A DNA stretch of 64,000 nt from contig CADCXD010000008.1 of the NCBI GenBank assembly GCA_902806575.1, forward strand, positions 2,294,001-2,358,000, given 5' to 3'. The stretch's first letter is position 1; each line of letters starts with the position of its first letter. Made by a program: the position numbers and the translations under genes. The stretch comes from Jackrogersella multiformis. Taxonomy: Eukaryota > Ascomycota > Sordariomycetes > Xylariales > Hypoxylaceae. This document shows, piece by piece, positions 42,405 to 52,566 of this stretch. The notes beneath the pieces are model-generated. The model was given only the letters and a program-made list of their open reading frames with translations, was not told the origin of the DNA and ran no database searches.

Positions 42405-42655
42405 ATATAATATTATAATTAAATAATAATTAATTTAATAATAATAATTTTATTTAAAATTAAAACTTAGAAAAATAAAAAAAAGTTATCGTCGTTTATA
42501 TTATTTTATAAAACTTAATAATTACTTTTTTTTTAATTATATAACTTTTTTAAAAATTTATAATATAAATTTTTATAATTTTTATAATTTACGTAACTTA
42601 ACTTTATTATTAATAAATTTAAATTTTTATAACCGTATAATTTTATAAAATAATA
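42405..42655 (+). repeat. Dispersed repeat, copy 2 without ATM-1
   Basis: Counterpart of 35425-35640, about 30 bp longer through small internal differences. It continues past the point where ATM-1 sits in the other copy, so it may represent the unoccupied state. Confidence 0.6.
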
Positions 42656-42830
42656 AAATATAAATTTAAAAACGTATAAATATTTATTTTTATATAAAAA
42701 TTTATGTAATAAAACTTATATTATTATTTTTTAAATTAACGTTTATTTTATTTTATTAATTATTTTATTATTTAAATTTATATATTTTAAACTTTTAAAA
42801 TAATAATTTTTTATAAATTTAAAATATTAA

Positions 42831-42913
42831 AAGTTTTTTTTTAATTTATTTAATTTAAAGTATAAAAAATAATTTTTTATTTAATATAAAAACTATTATA
42901 AAGTTATATTAAT
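42831..42913 (-). mobile_element. ATM-1 miniature element copy 14, truncated
   Basis: Reverse-orientation left half (TTATTTAATATAAAAACTAT and AAGTTATATTAA end). The other half is not recognisable. Confidence 0.5.
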
Positions 42914-45900
42914 ATTATTATAATATAATTTTTTAAAAAATTAAATAAAAAAATAATCGTTTTTAAAAAATTTATTTTTCGAATAATTTAATTTTTTTAT
43001 ACGTAAATATATATTTTTAAATATAATATAATAGAGTTTTATATATTACGAAATATTTTTAAAAAATTAATTTAAATTATATACGAAATAATTCTTTTAA
43101 AACTTTTTAAAATATATATATAATTTTATTTATAAATAATAATTTCGATAATTTTTATAAATTTAACTTTTATTTTTATAAAATCTTTACCGCAGTTTTC
43201 TTTTAATTATAAAAATTTTATGATTTTTTTAAAAACGATTACACGAAAAATAATTTATATAAATTTTTATTTTTTATTTTTTATTTTTAAACTTTAAGTT
43301 TTATTAAAAAAACTTTTTTATAAATTATTAATATTAAATATAATAAAATATTTTCAAAATTTAAATTTAACGACATTTTTTAATTAATAATTTATCGTTA
43401 TTTAATAAATAATTTTTTTATAAAAATAATTAATATAATTAAATTAATTTAAATTACCTTTTTTTAATATTTATTTACGTTATTATTTAGTTAATATATT
43501 TATTTTAAACGATTTATTTATACGATAAAATAAATATTTTTAATAAAACTTTATAACTTTTTTTTTAATTAAATATCGCATTTATTAAAATATAATTTAA
43601 AAACTTAATTATATTATATTTAAAAATACGTTAAATTATATCCGGTTATAATTTACTTAATAAATATTAAAATATTATTAGTTTTTTATAAAAATTATAA
43701 TAAATAATTACGGTTTTTTAATTTATTATTTAAAATATTTAATTAATAAATTAATGAAAATATAAATTATTTTTATTATTATAATCGTTATACGTTAAAA
43801 TAAAAAATAAAAAACTTTTATTAAGGTAAATTTTAAATTATTAAAATAAATTTTTTAACCTTATTATATTTATTTATATCGATAAAAACTTAAAGTTAAT
43901 TTATTTTTGAAAAATTATCGTATACTTTTAAAATAAAATAAAATAAGGGAATATATATATTTAAATGAATATTAAAAAATCTAACTTTTATTAAAAAAAG
44001 CTTTTACCGATTATATTTAAACGAAGCTTAAGAATATTACTTTATAAAAAATATAAATTATTTAAAAATTAAAAGTTTATAATAAAAATTATTTATTATA
44101 ATAATTATTTTTAAAAAATAAATTATAAATATAATTTATTACGGTTTATAAACTTTATAAAATAATTATATATTATTAACTTTATAAGAAATTTTTAACG
44201 TTATTTTAAGAATTATATTTAATATATTTTTAAATTTCTTTTAATAAATAATTTATTACTTTTTTTAAAAAAGTTTTAAATTATAAAACGTCGAATAATT
44301 TATACGGCTTCGAGACTTTTAAATAAAATGATTAAATATATAAATAACTTTTTTTAATATATCCGTAAAATTTTTCGAAAAAAAAACTTTTTTAATATGG
44401 TTTTATTAATCGATCTCGTTTATAATTTTACTTTTCGTCGATTTCCTTTTAATTTAATCCTTAATATAAATGAACCCTTTTTATTATTTAAATTTTTTAA
44501 AGGTTATATATATAATTTAAAAAGAATTAAATTAATAACCGGAAAAACGGATAAAAATAATTAAAATAAAAAATAAATTACTTTAATATTATATATTTTT
44601 ATCGATAATTTAAAGTTTTTACGTTTTAAAATTATTTTTTATAATAAAAATATAATTAAAAATAAAATAAAACGGTTTTATTATTTAAACGTTATAATTA
44701 AATTTAACGATACGACGTATAATAATAAAGCTTTATTTAAGTAATAAATTAATAAAAAATTACTTTTTTTTATTAAAAATAAAAAAACTTTATTAATTAT
44801 AAATATAATTATATATTATAAAATTAAAAATTTAAAAGTTAAACTTAAAAATATAATATTATTATAATAATAATTTTATTAAAATTGATTTTATATTTTT
44901 AACTTTTCGACGTCGTTATTAATAAGTTATTTAAAATTTTTTTTAAAAAAACCGAACTTATATTAAAAAAAATTAAAAGCTACCGGTAACTTTTTTAAAA
45001 AATAAACTTTTAAAAATAAAAAAATTATAATTATTTATATTATTAAAAAAACATAAAAACGTTTTAAATAATATTATAATAAAAAGTTAATTAAAGATTT
45101 TTTTATTTAAGTTTTAAAAGGTTTTATTATAAAATATTATTAAATAAATTAAATAATATAAAAATATTAATTATAATTAAAGAAACTTTAAATTTATTAC
45201 GTAATATATATTACTTTTTTTTAAAAATTATATTAATAAAACTTTATCGTTAACGTTAATTAAAAATTAATAAAAATAAAAATAATTTAATAAAACGTTT
45301 AAAAGAATAAAATAAAAAATACGTTTTTCCGGATATTTTAATAAACGAAAAAATAAATATAATTAATTTAAATAAAATTTTAAACGAATTAACGTTTAAT
45401 AAAAATATAATAATAAATTTAAATTTATTAACATTTAAATTTTTTTAAGCTTTCGAGTTTTTTAAAAAAAAAAAAAAATTTTAACTTTAAATTTATAATT
45501 TATAATAATTCCTTTAAATTTAAGAAATTTTAATAAATTTTTATATATAAAAAACTTTTTTTTTATTTCCTTTATTTTAATAAACTTTTTTTTAAAACGA
45601 TTTATTTAAAAAATTTTAACTTTAACGCGTTTTTTTATTTATAATAACGATTTTATATAATAACGCGTTTTTTTAATAAATTTACCGTAATATATTTTTA
45701 AATTAAAGTTTAAAAAAATTTATACGATATTATAATATATACGTTTTATTATAATAAAAATAATTAATATAATTAATAACAATTTTTAAACTTTATTATA
45801 CGATATTATTTAATTAATTTACTTATTTTAAATAATATTTTATAATTTTAAAAATGGAAAAAAATTATAAATATTCGTATAAATAATTTTTTTAAATACG

Positions 45901-45982
45901 TATTATATAATTATTAAACCTTTTATTAAATCGTGCCTTAAAATTAATTATATTTTAATAAATACGATATATTAAAAAAAAA

Positions 45983-46017
45983 CTATATCGATATAATAAT
46001 CCTCGATAAACTCGGGC
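45983..46017 (-). repeat. Repeat end at the right edge of the AT block
   Basis: Inverted 35 bp match to 3470-3513. The three differences are CpA to TpA, TpG to TpA and one C to T, so this copy is the more RIP-altered one. It lies only 55 bp from the KGD2 stop codon. Confidence 0.7.
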
Positions 46018-46071
46018 ATAACTTTACACTTTCTCGGTTTATTATTACGAATTAATGCTTATTTTATATAT

Positions 46072-47466
46072 TTAACATAAAAGCATTTTTCGGGGATCCT
46101 CGATATATTCCTTTACCTTGACCAGGAATTGAACAGCTTCCCTGCCGTCTAAAAGACGATGGTCATATGTTAAAGCCAGGTACATCATGGGTCGTACCTC
46201 AACCTTCCCGTTAACAGCAACGGCTCTGTCCTTAATGGCATGAAGACCTAATACAGCACACTGGGGTAGGTTGATGATTGGCGTGCCCATGAGAGAACCA
46301 AAGACGCCTCCGTTGCTGATAGTAAACGTGCCTCCTGCCATGTCCTCGATCGTAAGCTTGCCATCTCGAGCCTTCCTCCCCATGTCTGCGATGGCCTTCT
46401 CTATCCCAACCATATCCATGGATTCAGCATTGCGGACAACGGGAGTGACAAGGCCCTTTTCAGTAGCAACGGCCACACTAATGTCGACGTAGTCTCGGTA
46501 CACAATGGTGTCACCGCCGTTCTCACCCTCAATGGAGGCGTTGACGGCAGGGATATCCCGCATCGCTAGAACGCTCGCGCGCGAGAACGCGCTCATGAAA
46601 CCAAGCTTGACTCCAGTCTTCTTGAGGACCTCATCCTTATAGAGCTTGCGAAACTCCATGAGGGATGACATATCAACCTCGTTAAAGGTTGTCAAGGACG
46701 CGGCCGTATTCTGCGATTGCTTGAGGCGTTCCGCAATCCGTAGGCGCATACGGTTCATCTTTACTCGTCTTTCCTCACGACTCCCTAAGACGGGACTAGT
46801 GCTGCCTGAGCTGTCCTTTGGAGGCTGAGATTGTTTCGCCGCAGACCCCGTTTTGGCTTCTGGTGGCTGGGACTTTGACGCTTCTGGTTTCGAGTCAGAT
46901 TTTGACTTGGGCTTAACTGCTGCCGATTTGTCTTCAGCCTCCCCAGGTGCCGAACGCGATTCAGTAGAGGCCTCCTCCTTCAGTGGTGTTTCATTTGCTG
47001 CCTCAGATGTCTCATCAACTGCAGGTGGTGCGGCGCCCGCTTCGATTTTCGCAATTTCCTGGTCGACGGTAACCGTATCTTCCTCGTTAGCGAGGAGTTC
47101 TTTTATCACTCCAGCCTCGGGAGCGTTGACGGCAACGTCAATCTGCATGTTCAAGCGTTAGAATGATTAGATGGTATAATACATGTTAGAAGATGGCGGG
47201 ATAAGGGCAGAATTTTCGATTACCTTGTCGGTTTCGATTGTTGCAATCTCCTCATCCAGCTCGACGTAGTCGCCAACCTTCTTGTTCCATTGTTTTAGGG
47301 TACCTTCTGTAATTGATTCGGCCATCTGCGGGACTTTGACGATGGTTTGCGCATAGGTGCGTACTTGGGTCATGAGCAGCGGCAAGGGAATGCTGCCTCG
47401 TAGTGGCTGCTGGTGCACCGGCCGGCGTAGAGCCCGCGCGGCCGTGAGAAGCCGCCTAGACATCAT
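46072..47466 (-). CDS. KGD2: 2-oxoglutarate dehydrogenase E2 (dihydrolipoyl succinyltransferase)
   Basis: E2 core of the mitochondrial 2-oxoglutarate dehydrogenase complex: it moves the succinyl group from the E1-bound intermediate through a lipoyl arm to CoA in the TCA cycle. Two exons, 47224-47466 and 46072-47142, with an 81 nt intron, give 437 aa. Residues 1-38 are an Arg-rich mitochondrial presequence. The lipoyl domain follows, with Lys81 in E-T-D-K-I-D-V-A-V; the intron falls directly after this codon. A Pro/Ser/Lys/Ala linker (about 115-200) leads to the acyltransferase domain with catalytic His409 and Asp413 in YDHRLLDGREAV. No peripheral subunit-binding domain is seen, as usual for eukaryotic E2o. 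The start is the first of two ATGs before SRRLL; an in-frame ATG at 47508 would add 14 residues. The TAA stop touches the AT block, so the 3' UTR lies in mutated DNA, and the C-terminal Cys before the stop may itself be altered. Confidence 0.95.
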
Positions 47467-48017
47467 AATGAAGGATAATTGCAACTCTCGCAAGCGAATA
47501 GCTGGCAAAATTCGGCAGATATGACAGTAGTAAAAAGGAGAGAAATAAGAACAACTAGGGCTCTTGAATCAAATTATGTATCTAGGTGAGAAATGGAGAG
47601 GGATTAATTGTCAAAGCCTGCAATGGCAAGAAGTCGATGATGTGTTGTTTTCAAGATCTCGGGTTAGGATTGGGGGAAAAGGTCTAAAGAAAATAGAAAA
47701 TAGAAAATAGAAATTAGAAACGTTCTGTTGCTCCCATGTTTCCGGCAGAGCTATTTTTATTCTCACTTTCCGTTGCGGCTCCCTCAATGCAATTTGCACG
47801 GAGCACTTTGCGCTTTCCAAGTTACAAGTATTTTCTTGTCGGGAAATGAAACTACCGATTTCACAGCTAACGATCTTGTCAGTCTTAGCTAGGTACCTGG
47901 TTATGTACTTACCCTTTATGTACCTATCCAGGTATCTACATTCTACCACACTAATGTAATTATGTACCGAGGTTATGTACCCTTATGTACCCGTCTCTTT
48001 TCATCCCTGCCTACCTA
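47467..48017. other. KGD2 upstream region
   Basis: No gene seen. It holds the KGD2 5' leader and promoter, a short tract of three ATTTTCT units near 47692-47712 and a TAGGTACCTGG word at 47890. A 112-codon frame on the minus strand has no recognisable domain and is not called. Confidence 0.5.
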
Positions 48018-48774
48018 CCACAGCGGCAATATGTGGTTTCAAAAAACGGTTTTTAGCACACAAAAAACGGTTGTTATAAGGTCAAAAACCGTTCTCATCA
48101 CCTTAAAACCATTCTCATTATCTAAAAAGCGTTCCATACCTTACAACCATTCTTATTACCTTATAAAAATTACTAAAATTACCAAAATTAAAGATTTCCT
48201 TAAAGATTTCCTTAAAGATTTTTTAAAAGATTTTTTAAAAGTAAATAAATAAACACTATTACGCGTTAAAAAGTATATAACTTTAAAAATCTTATACTTA
48301 TAATTTTTATATTTTTATATTTTTATATTTATAACTTTTATATTTATAACTTTTATATATATATATATAATATAATTAAGTTAAGTAAGTTTTATTTTAT
48401 TTAAATATTTTTTACTTATTTATTTTAATTAATTAATTAATTATAAATAATATTAAATTCTTAACTTATTAATTTATAAATAATTAAGTAATCGCGTTAA
48501 AATAAATAATCGTATTAAAGTAATTATATAAAGTAAATAAACTTATAATAATTAACCACTTTTAAATTAATAAAATTAATAAAATAATAATATAAATTAT
48601 TAAAAATAAAACGCATTTTAAAATTAATAACACATTTTAAAGTTAAAACCGATTTTAAAGTTAAAAAACGGTTTTCATTTCAGCATACGTCAAATTCCAA
48701 CTGAACCGTTGTAATAATGTTAATCGTTTTTAGATTAAAAACCGTTTTTACGAACCACCTATTGCCGCTGCGGT
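48018..48774. mobile_element. TA-flanked inverted-repeat DNA transposon remnant with RIP-like interior
   Basis: A 757 bp element with matching ends: left CCACAGCGGCAATATGTGG and right, read in reverse, CCGCAGCGGCAATAGGTGG, followed on both sides by an AAAAACGGTTTTTA block. TA stands directly outside each end (48016-48017 and 48775-48776), as for Tc1/mariner/pogo-type insertions. Subterminal regions repeat AAACGGTT/AACCGTT words. The interior (about 48170-48700) is A+T-rich and looks RIP-altered, with a short TTCCTTAAAGAT tandem near 48190-48240. No transposase frame survives, so this is a non-autonomous or deleted copy. It lies between KGD2 and the NDUFB9-like gene. Confidence 0.8.
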
Positions 48775-48776
48775 AG

Positions 48777-49225
48777 GTACACTATTTAACCTGCCTGCCT
48801 GCCGGCCTCAGTGACGTTAACCTATTAACGTAATAAAGATAGGTTAAGTACTTGATACTTTATACCTACTTACATCCAATTCATCCCGCCCAGCCCCACC
48901 TCCCATAGTTATCGGGATAAACAAGCTCCTTACTCCGACTCTCTGTGGGTCAGTGGGAACCTCTCTTTGGCCTGGAGAGTTAGCGAGTTCCAATTGACTG
49001 CGTGGGATTTCCAACACTTTCATAATCCTTACGAGTACGGCTCAAGCTCGACAACTACCTCACACATAGAGGTCTGTTTTTATTACTATCGCATCACAAC
49101 CCCGGTGACTACTTGAAAAGAACCAACTTCGGTGGTGCTATTGGTCGCGGCTTGTTGGTGACCTGGGCTGTGGCCGTCGCGACTGGCCCGAGAATATACA
49201 CGACTACGGGTAAAAAGACCTCATT
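48777..49225. other. Promoter region of the NDUFB9-like gene
   Basis: No gene seen. Begins with a TGCCTGCCTGCC tract and contains ordinary intergenic sequence up to the ATG at 49226. Confidence 0.5.
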
Positions 49226-49778
49226 ATGTCGAACCGACAAGCTGCGTTGTAAGACCAATTGAAATCCCTCATTTGTTTCTGCAAGCTCTAACCAAGCTGA
49301 TTCGCAGGTCACTCTACCGACGCTCTTTAAAGCTGGCCCTCGACTGGGCTGTTCATCGAAGCTTATGGCGCGGTCAAGCTCTCTATATCCGATCCCTCTT
49401 CGAAGCAAACCGAAACGTGACGGACACCAGGAAACAAAGGGTAATTGTGTCTTGAACAATATGGAGAAATGCTGCAAAAAAATTACTGATGGATGCTTTC
49501 CTACAGGCACTACTTAGCGAAACAGAGAAGCTACTGGAGACGTGGAAACACCCTGATCCATTTTGTTACCCGACAGCCCCGGGAGGTAAGGCGCATGTCG
49601 CAAATATATAACTTGCTATATATAAAGTCCCAATTATACTAACAGTTTAATCAGGATCGAAATTCGAGAGGAACATGCCACCACACAACACTGATCGTAA
49701 GTTCTGATATTTGACCCCGTTGGCTTGATTTAAGATATGCTAACTTGCGTTTAAGCTCCGCCGCCACTCAAGTTTTAA
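49226..49778 (+). CDS. NDUFB9: Complex I LYR subunit, NDUFB9-like
   Basis: Accessory subunit of mitochondrial NADH:ubiquinone oxidoreductase, from the LYR family that binds acyl carrier protein. Five exons give 99 aa: 49226-49248, 49308-49440, 49507-49585, 49655-49696 and 49756-49778. All introns (59-69 nt) are GT-AG, and a CTAAC branch sequence is visible in introns 1 and 3. The protein starts MSNRQAALSLYRRSLK, with the L-Y-R motif at residues 10-12. It continues with W-R-x-x-A-L-Y-I-R-x-x-F and ends in a W-K-H-P-D-P-F-C-Y-P-T-A-P-G-G-S-K-F-E-R segment, matching the Q-H-P-x-P-x-x-x-P-x-x-P-G-G-x-x-Y-E-R signature of NDUFB9/B22. The C-terminus is Pro-rich (DPPPPLKF). The first exon is only 23 nt, so automated predictors may miss the gene. 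It converges on H2A. Confidence 0.85.
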
Positions 49779-50231
49779 ATATAAAACGGGACGGGACAAG
49801 ATGGCACCCATCTGTACATAGGACCTATAATCTGCAGTAGGCTCTACGCGCGAAGTTAAAGAAAATCTACGTATTTTCATATCATGATTTCAGAGAGGTT
49901 GATTCCTCTTCGATACACCGTCAAGAGTTAGAAACCCTCAAGGCCACCACAGCAATAAGCTGGTGCTGAATTCAAAAATTAATAGAGCAAGGCCACCTTT
50001 GATCAAATATCGAGTACCATTTGAATAGAAATGACAGGTCACATACTCAAAGATTAAAATTGTTTAGAAAGTATTCTTATTCATGTCCATTGCTCATTTA
50101 GAGCAGTGCTCAACGGATTATGCCTGTAATGTACAACCCTTAACGCATAAAAAGCAAACCGTGCCCAGCCGTGACCCCGTGGTTCATGAAACGTCCCAAA
50201 CGACCAACTAGAAAACAGAAAACGACCCCAT
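49779..50231. other. Convergent 3' intergenic region
   Basis: Lies between the 3' ends of the NDUFB9-like gene and H2A. It must contain both terminators and polyadenylation sites; no gene or repeat is recognised. Confidence 0.5.
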
Positions 50232-50881
50232 TTACAGCTCTTGGCTGGCGTTCTTGCCGGGCTTACCGGTCTTCTTGGGGAGCAGGTCTACCAAATATTA
50301 GCTTACTGTCGAGGAAAGGGTATAAAGCATGACTTACTCTGGTGGATGTTGGGTAGAACACCACCCTGGGCGATGGTGACATGGCCAAGCAGCTTGTTCA
50401 ACTCCTCGTCATTTCGGATGGCGAGTTGCAGATGGCGGGGGATAATACGGGTCTTCTTGTTGTCACGGGCAGCGTTGCCGGCCAACTCGAGGATCTCGGC
50501 TGCGAGGTACTCAAGGACAGCTGCGAGGTAGACGGGAGCACCTGGTAATAACATGTCAGCACGAGTTAAAGGGATTGGAGACTCGACGCGACTCACCGGC
50601 ACCAACACGTTGAGCATAGTTGCCCTTGCGGAGAAGTCGGTGAACACGACCAACAGGGAAAGCCAAACCAGCCTTGGAAGATCGTCTATAAGCAGACCAG
50701 GTTAGCAAATGGAACTCGAACACCGATTGTAGGAAAATTGAATCCTAGACGCGTCATGTTTGGGAAATCCCGAGGTCCTAAGGAGACACCCGGCGACCGG
50801 TGTGTTGTAATGGGATTTAACTTACGATTGCGCGTTCTTGGAACCGCTGGCCTTGCCGCCGGACTTGCCACCTCCAGTCAT
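50232..50881 (-). CDS. hta1: Histone H2A
   Basis: Core nucleosome histone pairing with H2B. Four exons (50826-50881, 50597-50685, 50338-50541, 50232-50287), with introns of 140, 55 and 50 nt, encode 134 aa, the usual fungal length. It starts MTGGGKSGGKASGSKNAQS. The histone fold includes AGLAFPVGRVHRLLRKGNYA, the acidic-patch helix LEYLAAEILELAGNAARDN, and RIIPRHLQLAIRNDEELNKL. The tail ends in S-Q-E-L, the SQ motif phosphorylated by Mec1/Tel1-type kinases at DNA breaks, so in this fungus canonical H2A also serves as H2A.X. Head to head with H2B, it probably shares replication-dependent control with it. Confidence 0.97.
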
Positions 50882-52566
50882 CTTGATGATTGATTTGGGA
50901 GAAAAATTAAAGTGATTCGTATGTATGTCGCAATGGGCTGATGCTATCAAAAGCGTGGAGGTGCGAAGATGAATGTTTAGTTGCGGTTGATGGAGTTGAT
51001 ACGAGAAGATGTAAATGGGAGAAAGTGGTCGAATGTTGGTGGGGGATGTAGTGTTTAAGTATTGTCGGTCGCGTCCTGAAATCAGAATCCTAGATCACCA
51101 AAAATTAGAGTTGATTATCAGCCTAGTCCACTTTTGGCTGATTTTGGGGGGAGCTACGGGTTCAATAGAAAAATAATAACAGTACCTAGGTACCTAGGTA
51201 GCTGCACTGCATCACACCTACCGGAACAAAGCACAAACCATCTAGGTACCTAGGTAATTGGTACGTCCTCACTTTTATTACCGTATTACTTACCTAGGTA
51301 GGGGTAGGTATTCAACATTTAAACGTTGCCCATCTAAATTTCATCTCATTCCTCGTTTTATTCCATTCATAATTACTTCGCGCCCGACATGCTTTTGCTT
51401 TTGCTTAGCTTTTGCTTATGTGTTCATAAACATGTTAATCATTTCAAGCATTTTCACGAGGAATCCAAGTCTTTTCTTTTCAAGAAGGCTTAAAATAAAT
51501 TGTTAAATTTAAGAGCTTAATATAATGGTAAATATAAATATACAGGTATAATATTGAAGATATATATGTTGTTCGCGCGTGCCTATGCTTTCTGATGTAA
51601 ATGCCGTGAGTCATTTAAAATCATGTATGCATCACTGGAGCGTATTTGAGGCCTAAGTAGTTTAAATGCAAACTTACCTACCTCATATATATATGTAATC
51701 GAATCGGAGCTGACACGGAGGCCCTGGTATTCACCGGAGTCTACGGGCTTTATTACAAAGTAACGGGAGATCGGGAGGTGGCAATAACCTGCCTTTAGTT
51801 TTATCGGGGGGCTTACGGACCTACCGGATTGCTTTACGATACACATGCGGCGTCGGCACTCATTGGCGTTGAGGGCATTGTCAGATAGGTAGGTACCCGG
51901 TGCGGCGTTTTATGGAGACAAGCTTTAGCCGGTAAATGGTAATCGATAAATAAATATAATGAAGTAGCTTCATATTAAGAATTACTAAAGGCTAAAAGGT
52001 AAAATTGTAAGGAGCTGTATATAGTTAAACTGTAATGGGTACATGAAATAAAAATTCGTGAGGATCTAAAATATTTGATTGGTTAAAGCCAGTTTCGAAT
52101 TTTTATTATTTTCCATTTTGCTATTTGTTTTGGCATATTTAATACTGGGGTATCTCGCACTGTTGCTTTAAGGGCCTATGCACCAAACGCGTAACAATTT
52201 CTAGCGCGTTTACTGGTGCTATATTCCTGGAAGGCGGGGCACGCATAGCTTATCAGGGAAGGTACAAGGGCCTTGTACTCTTTTAATATTTTTTTTTTTT
52301 TGAACGTGCAACCGCGCAACACAAGGCAAGATCAATCAGTCAAACCTTACGAGGATCAAATCAGTAATCACACTAGTGCCCGGGGCCAATACATAAAGAC
52401 CTCCCACCCACCACCTTTTCAAAGTAAACCATCTTTGACTTCTCTCTTCATCTCTCATCCACAAACATCTAACAACGCAACCAGTATCTGGAATTTCCAA
52501 TTCTTACATCTTCACAATCACGCATTTTACACCCAAATCGACTTCATCAACTTAAATCAATTCAAG
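50882..52566. promoter_or_regulatory. Shared divergent H2A/H2B promoter region
   Basis: About 1.7 kb between the two histone start codons, with no gene recognised. It contains CCTAGGTACCTAGGTA-type palindromes at 51184-51201, 51242-51256 and 51292-51300, a somewhat A+T-rich patch around 51490-52150, a T tract at 52289-52300 and a CT/CA-rich leader before the H2B ATG. The short open frames at 51258 and 51583 have no recognisable domain. I cannot assign specific histone regulatory sites by eye. Confidence 0.6.

Larger units (their letters stand above)
1..46071. repeat. RIP-degraded A+T-rich repeat block
   Basis: This whole stretch is extremely A+T-rich and contains no believable intact gene; the few open frames of 64-95 codons are Asn/Ile/Lys/Phe/Tyr-rich low-complexity readings. 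By eye CpA and TpG dinucleotides are almost absent, whereas CpG survives often (acg, cgt and cga are common) and most other G or C sits in ApG or CpT. This is the footprint of fungal RIP, which converts CpA to TpA on both strands of duplicated DNA. Related repeats inside the block differ almost only by C/T and G/A changes. Individual families are listed separately. The long stretches 3514-14881, 15458-17183, 19032-20194, 22073-25195, 25482-25957, 28996-30107, 30797-33521 and 42914-45982 hold nothing I can name beyond RIP-type sequence, apart from the small repeat at 5584. The block could be an AT isochore, pericentromere or subtelomere; the sequence alone does not decide. Confidence 0.9.

Noticed and set aside
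47611..47949. 112-codon minus-strand frame upstream of KGD2
   Set aside because: No domain, low-complexity tract inside, and it overlaps the probable KGD2 promoter.
47962..48252. 96-codon plus-strand frame
   Set aside because: It runs into the terminal repeat and tandem part of the 48018-48774 transposon; its Phe-Leu-Lys-Asp repeats come from the TTCCTTAAAGAT tandem.
49109..49510. 133-codon minus-strand frame as a gene
   Set aside because: It is antisense to the NDUFB9-like exons, which have family signatures and valid splice sites.
51258..51846. Frames of 82 and 87 codons in the histone intergenic region
   Set aside because: No recognisable domain; composition and context fit intergenic DNA.
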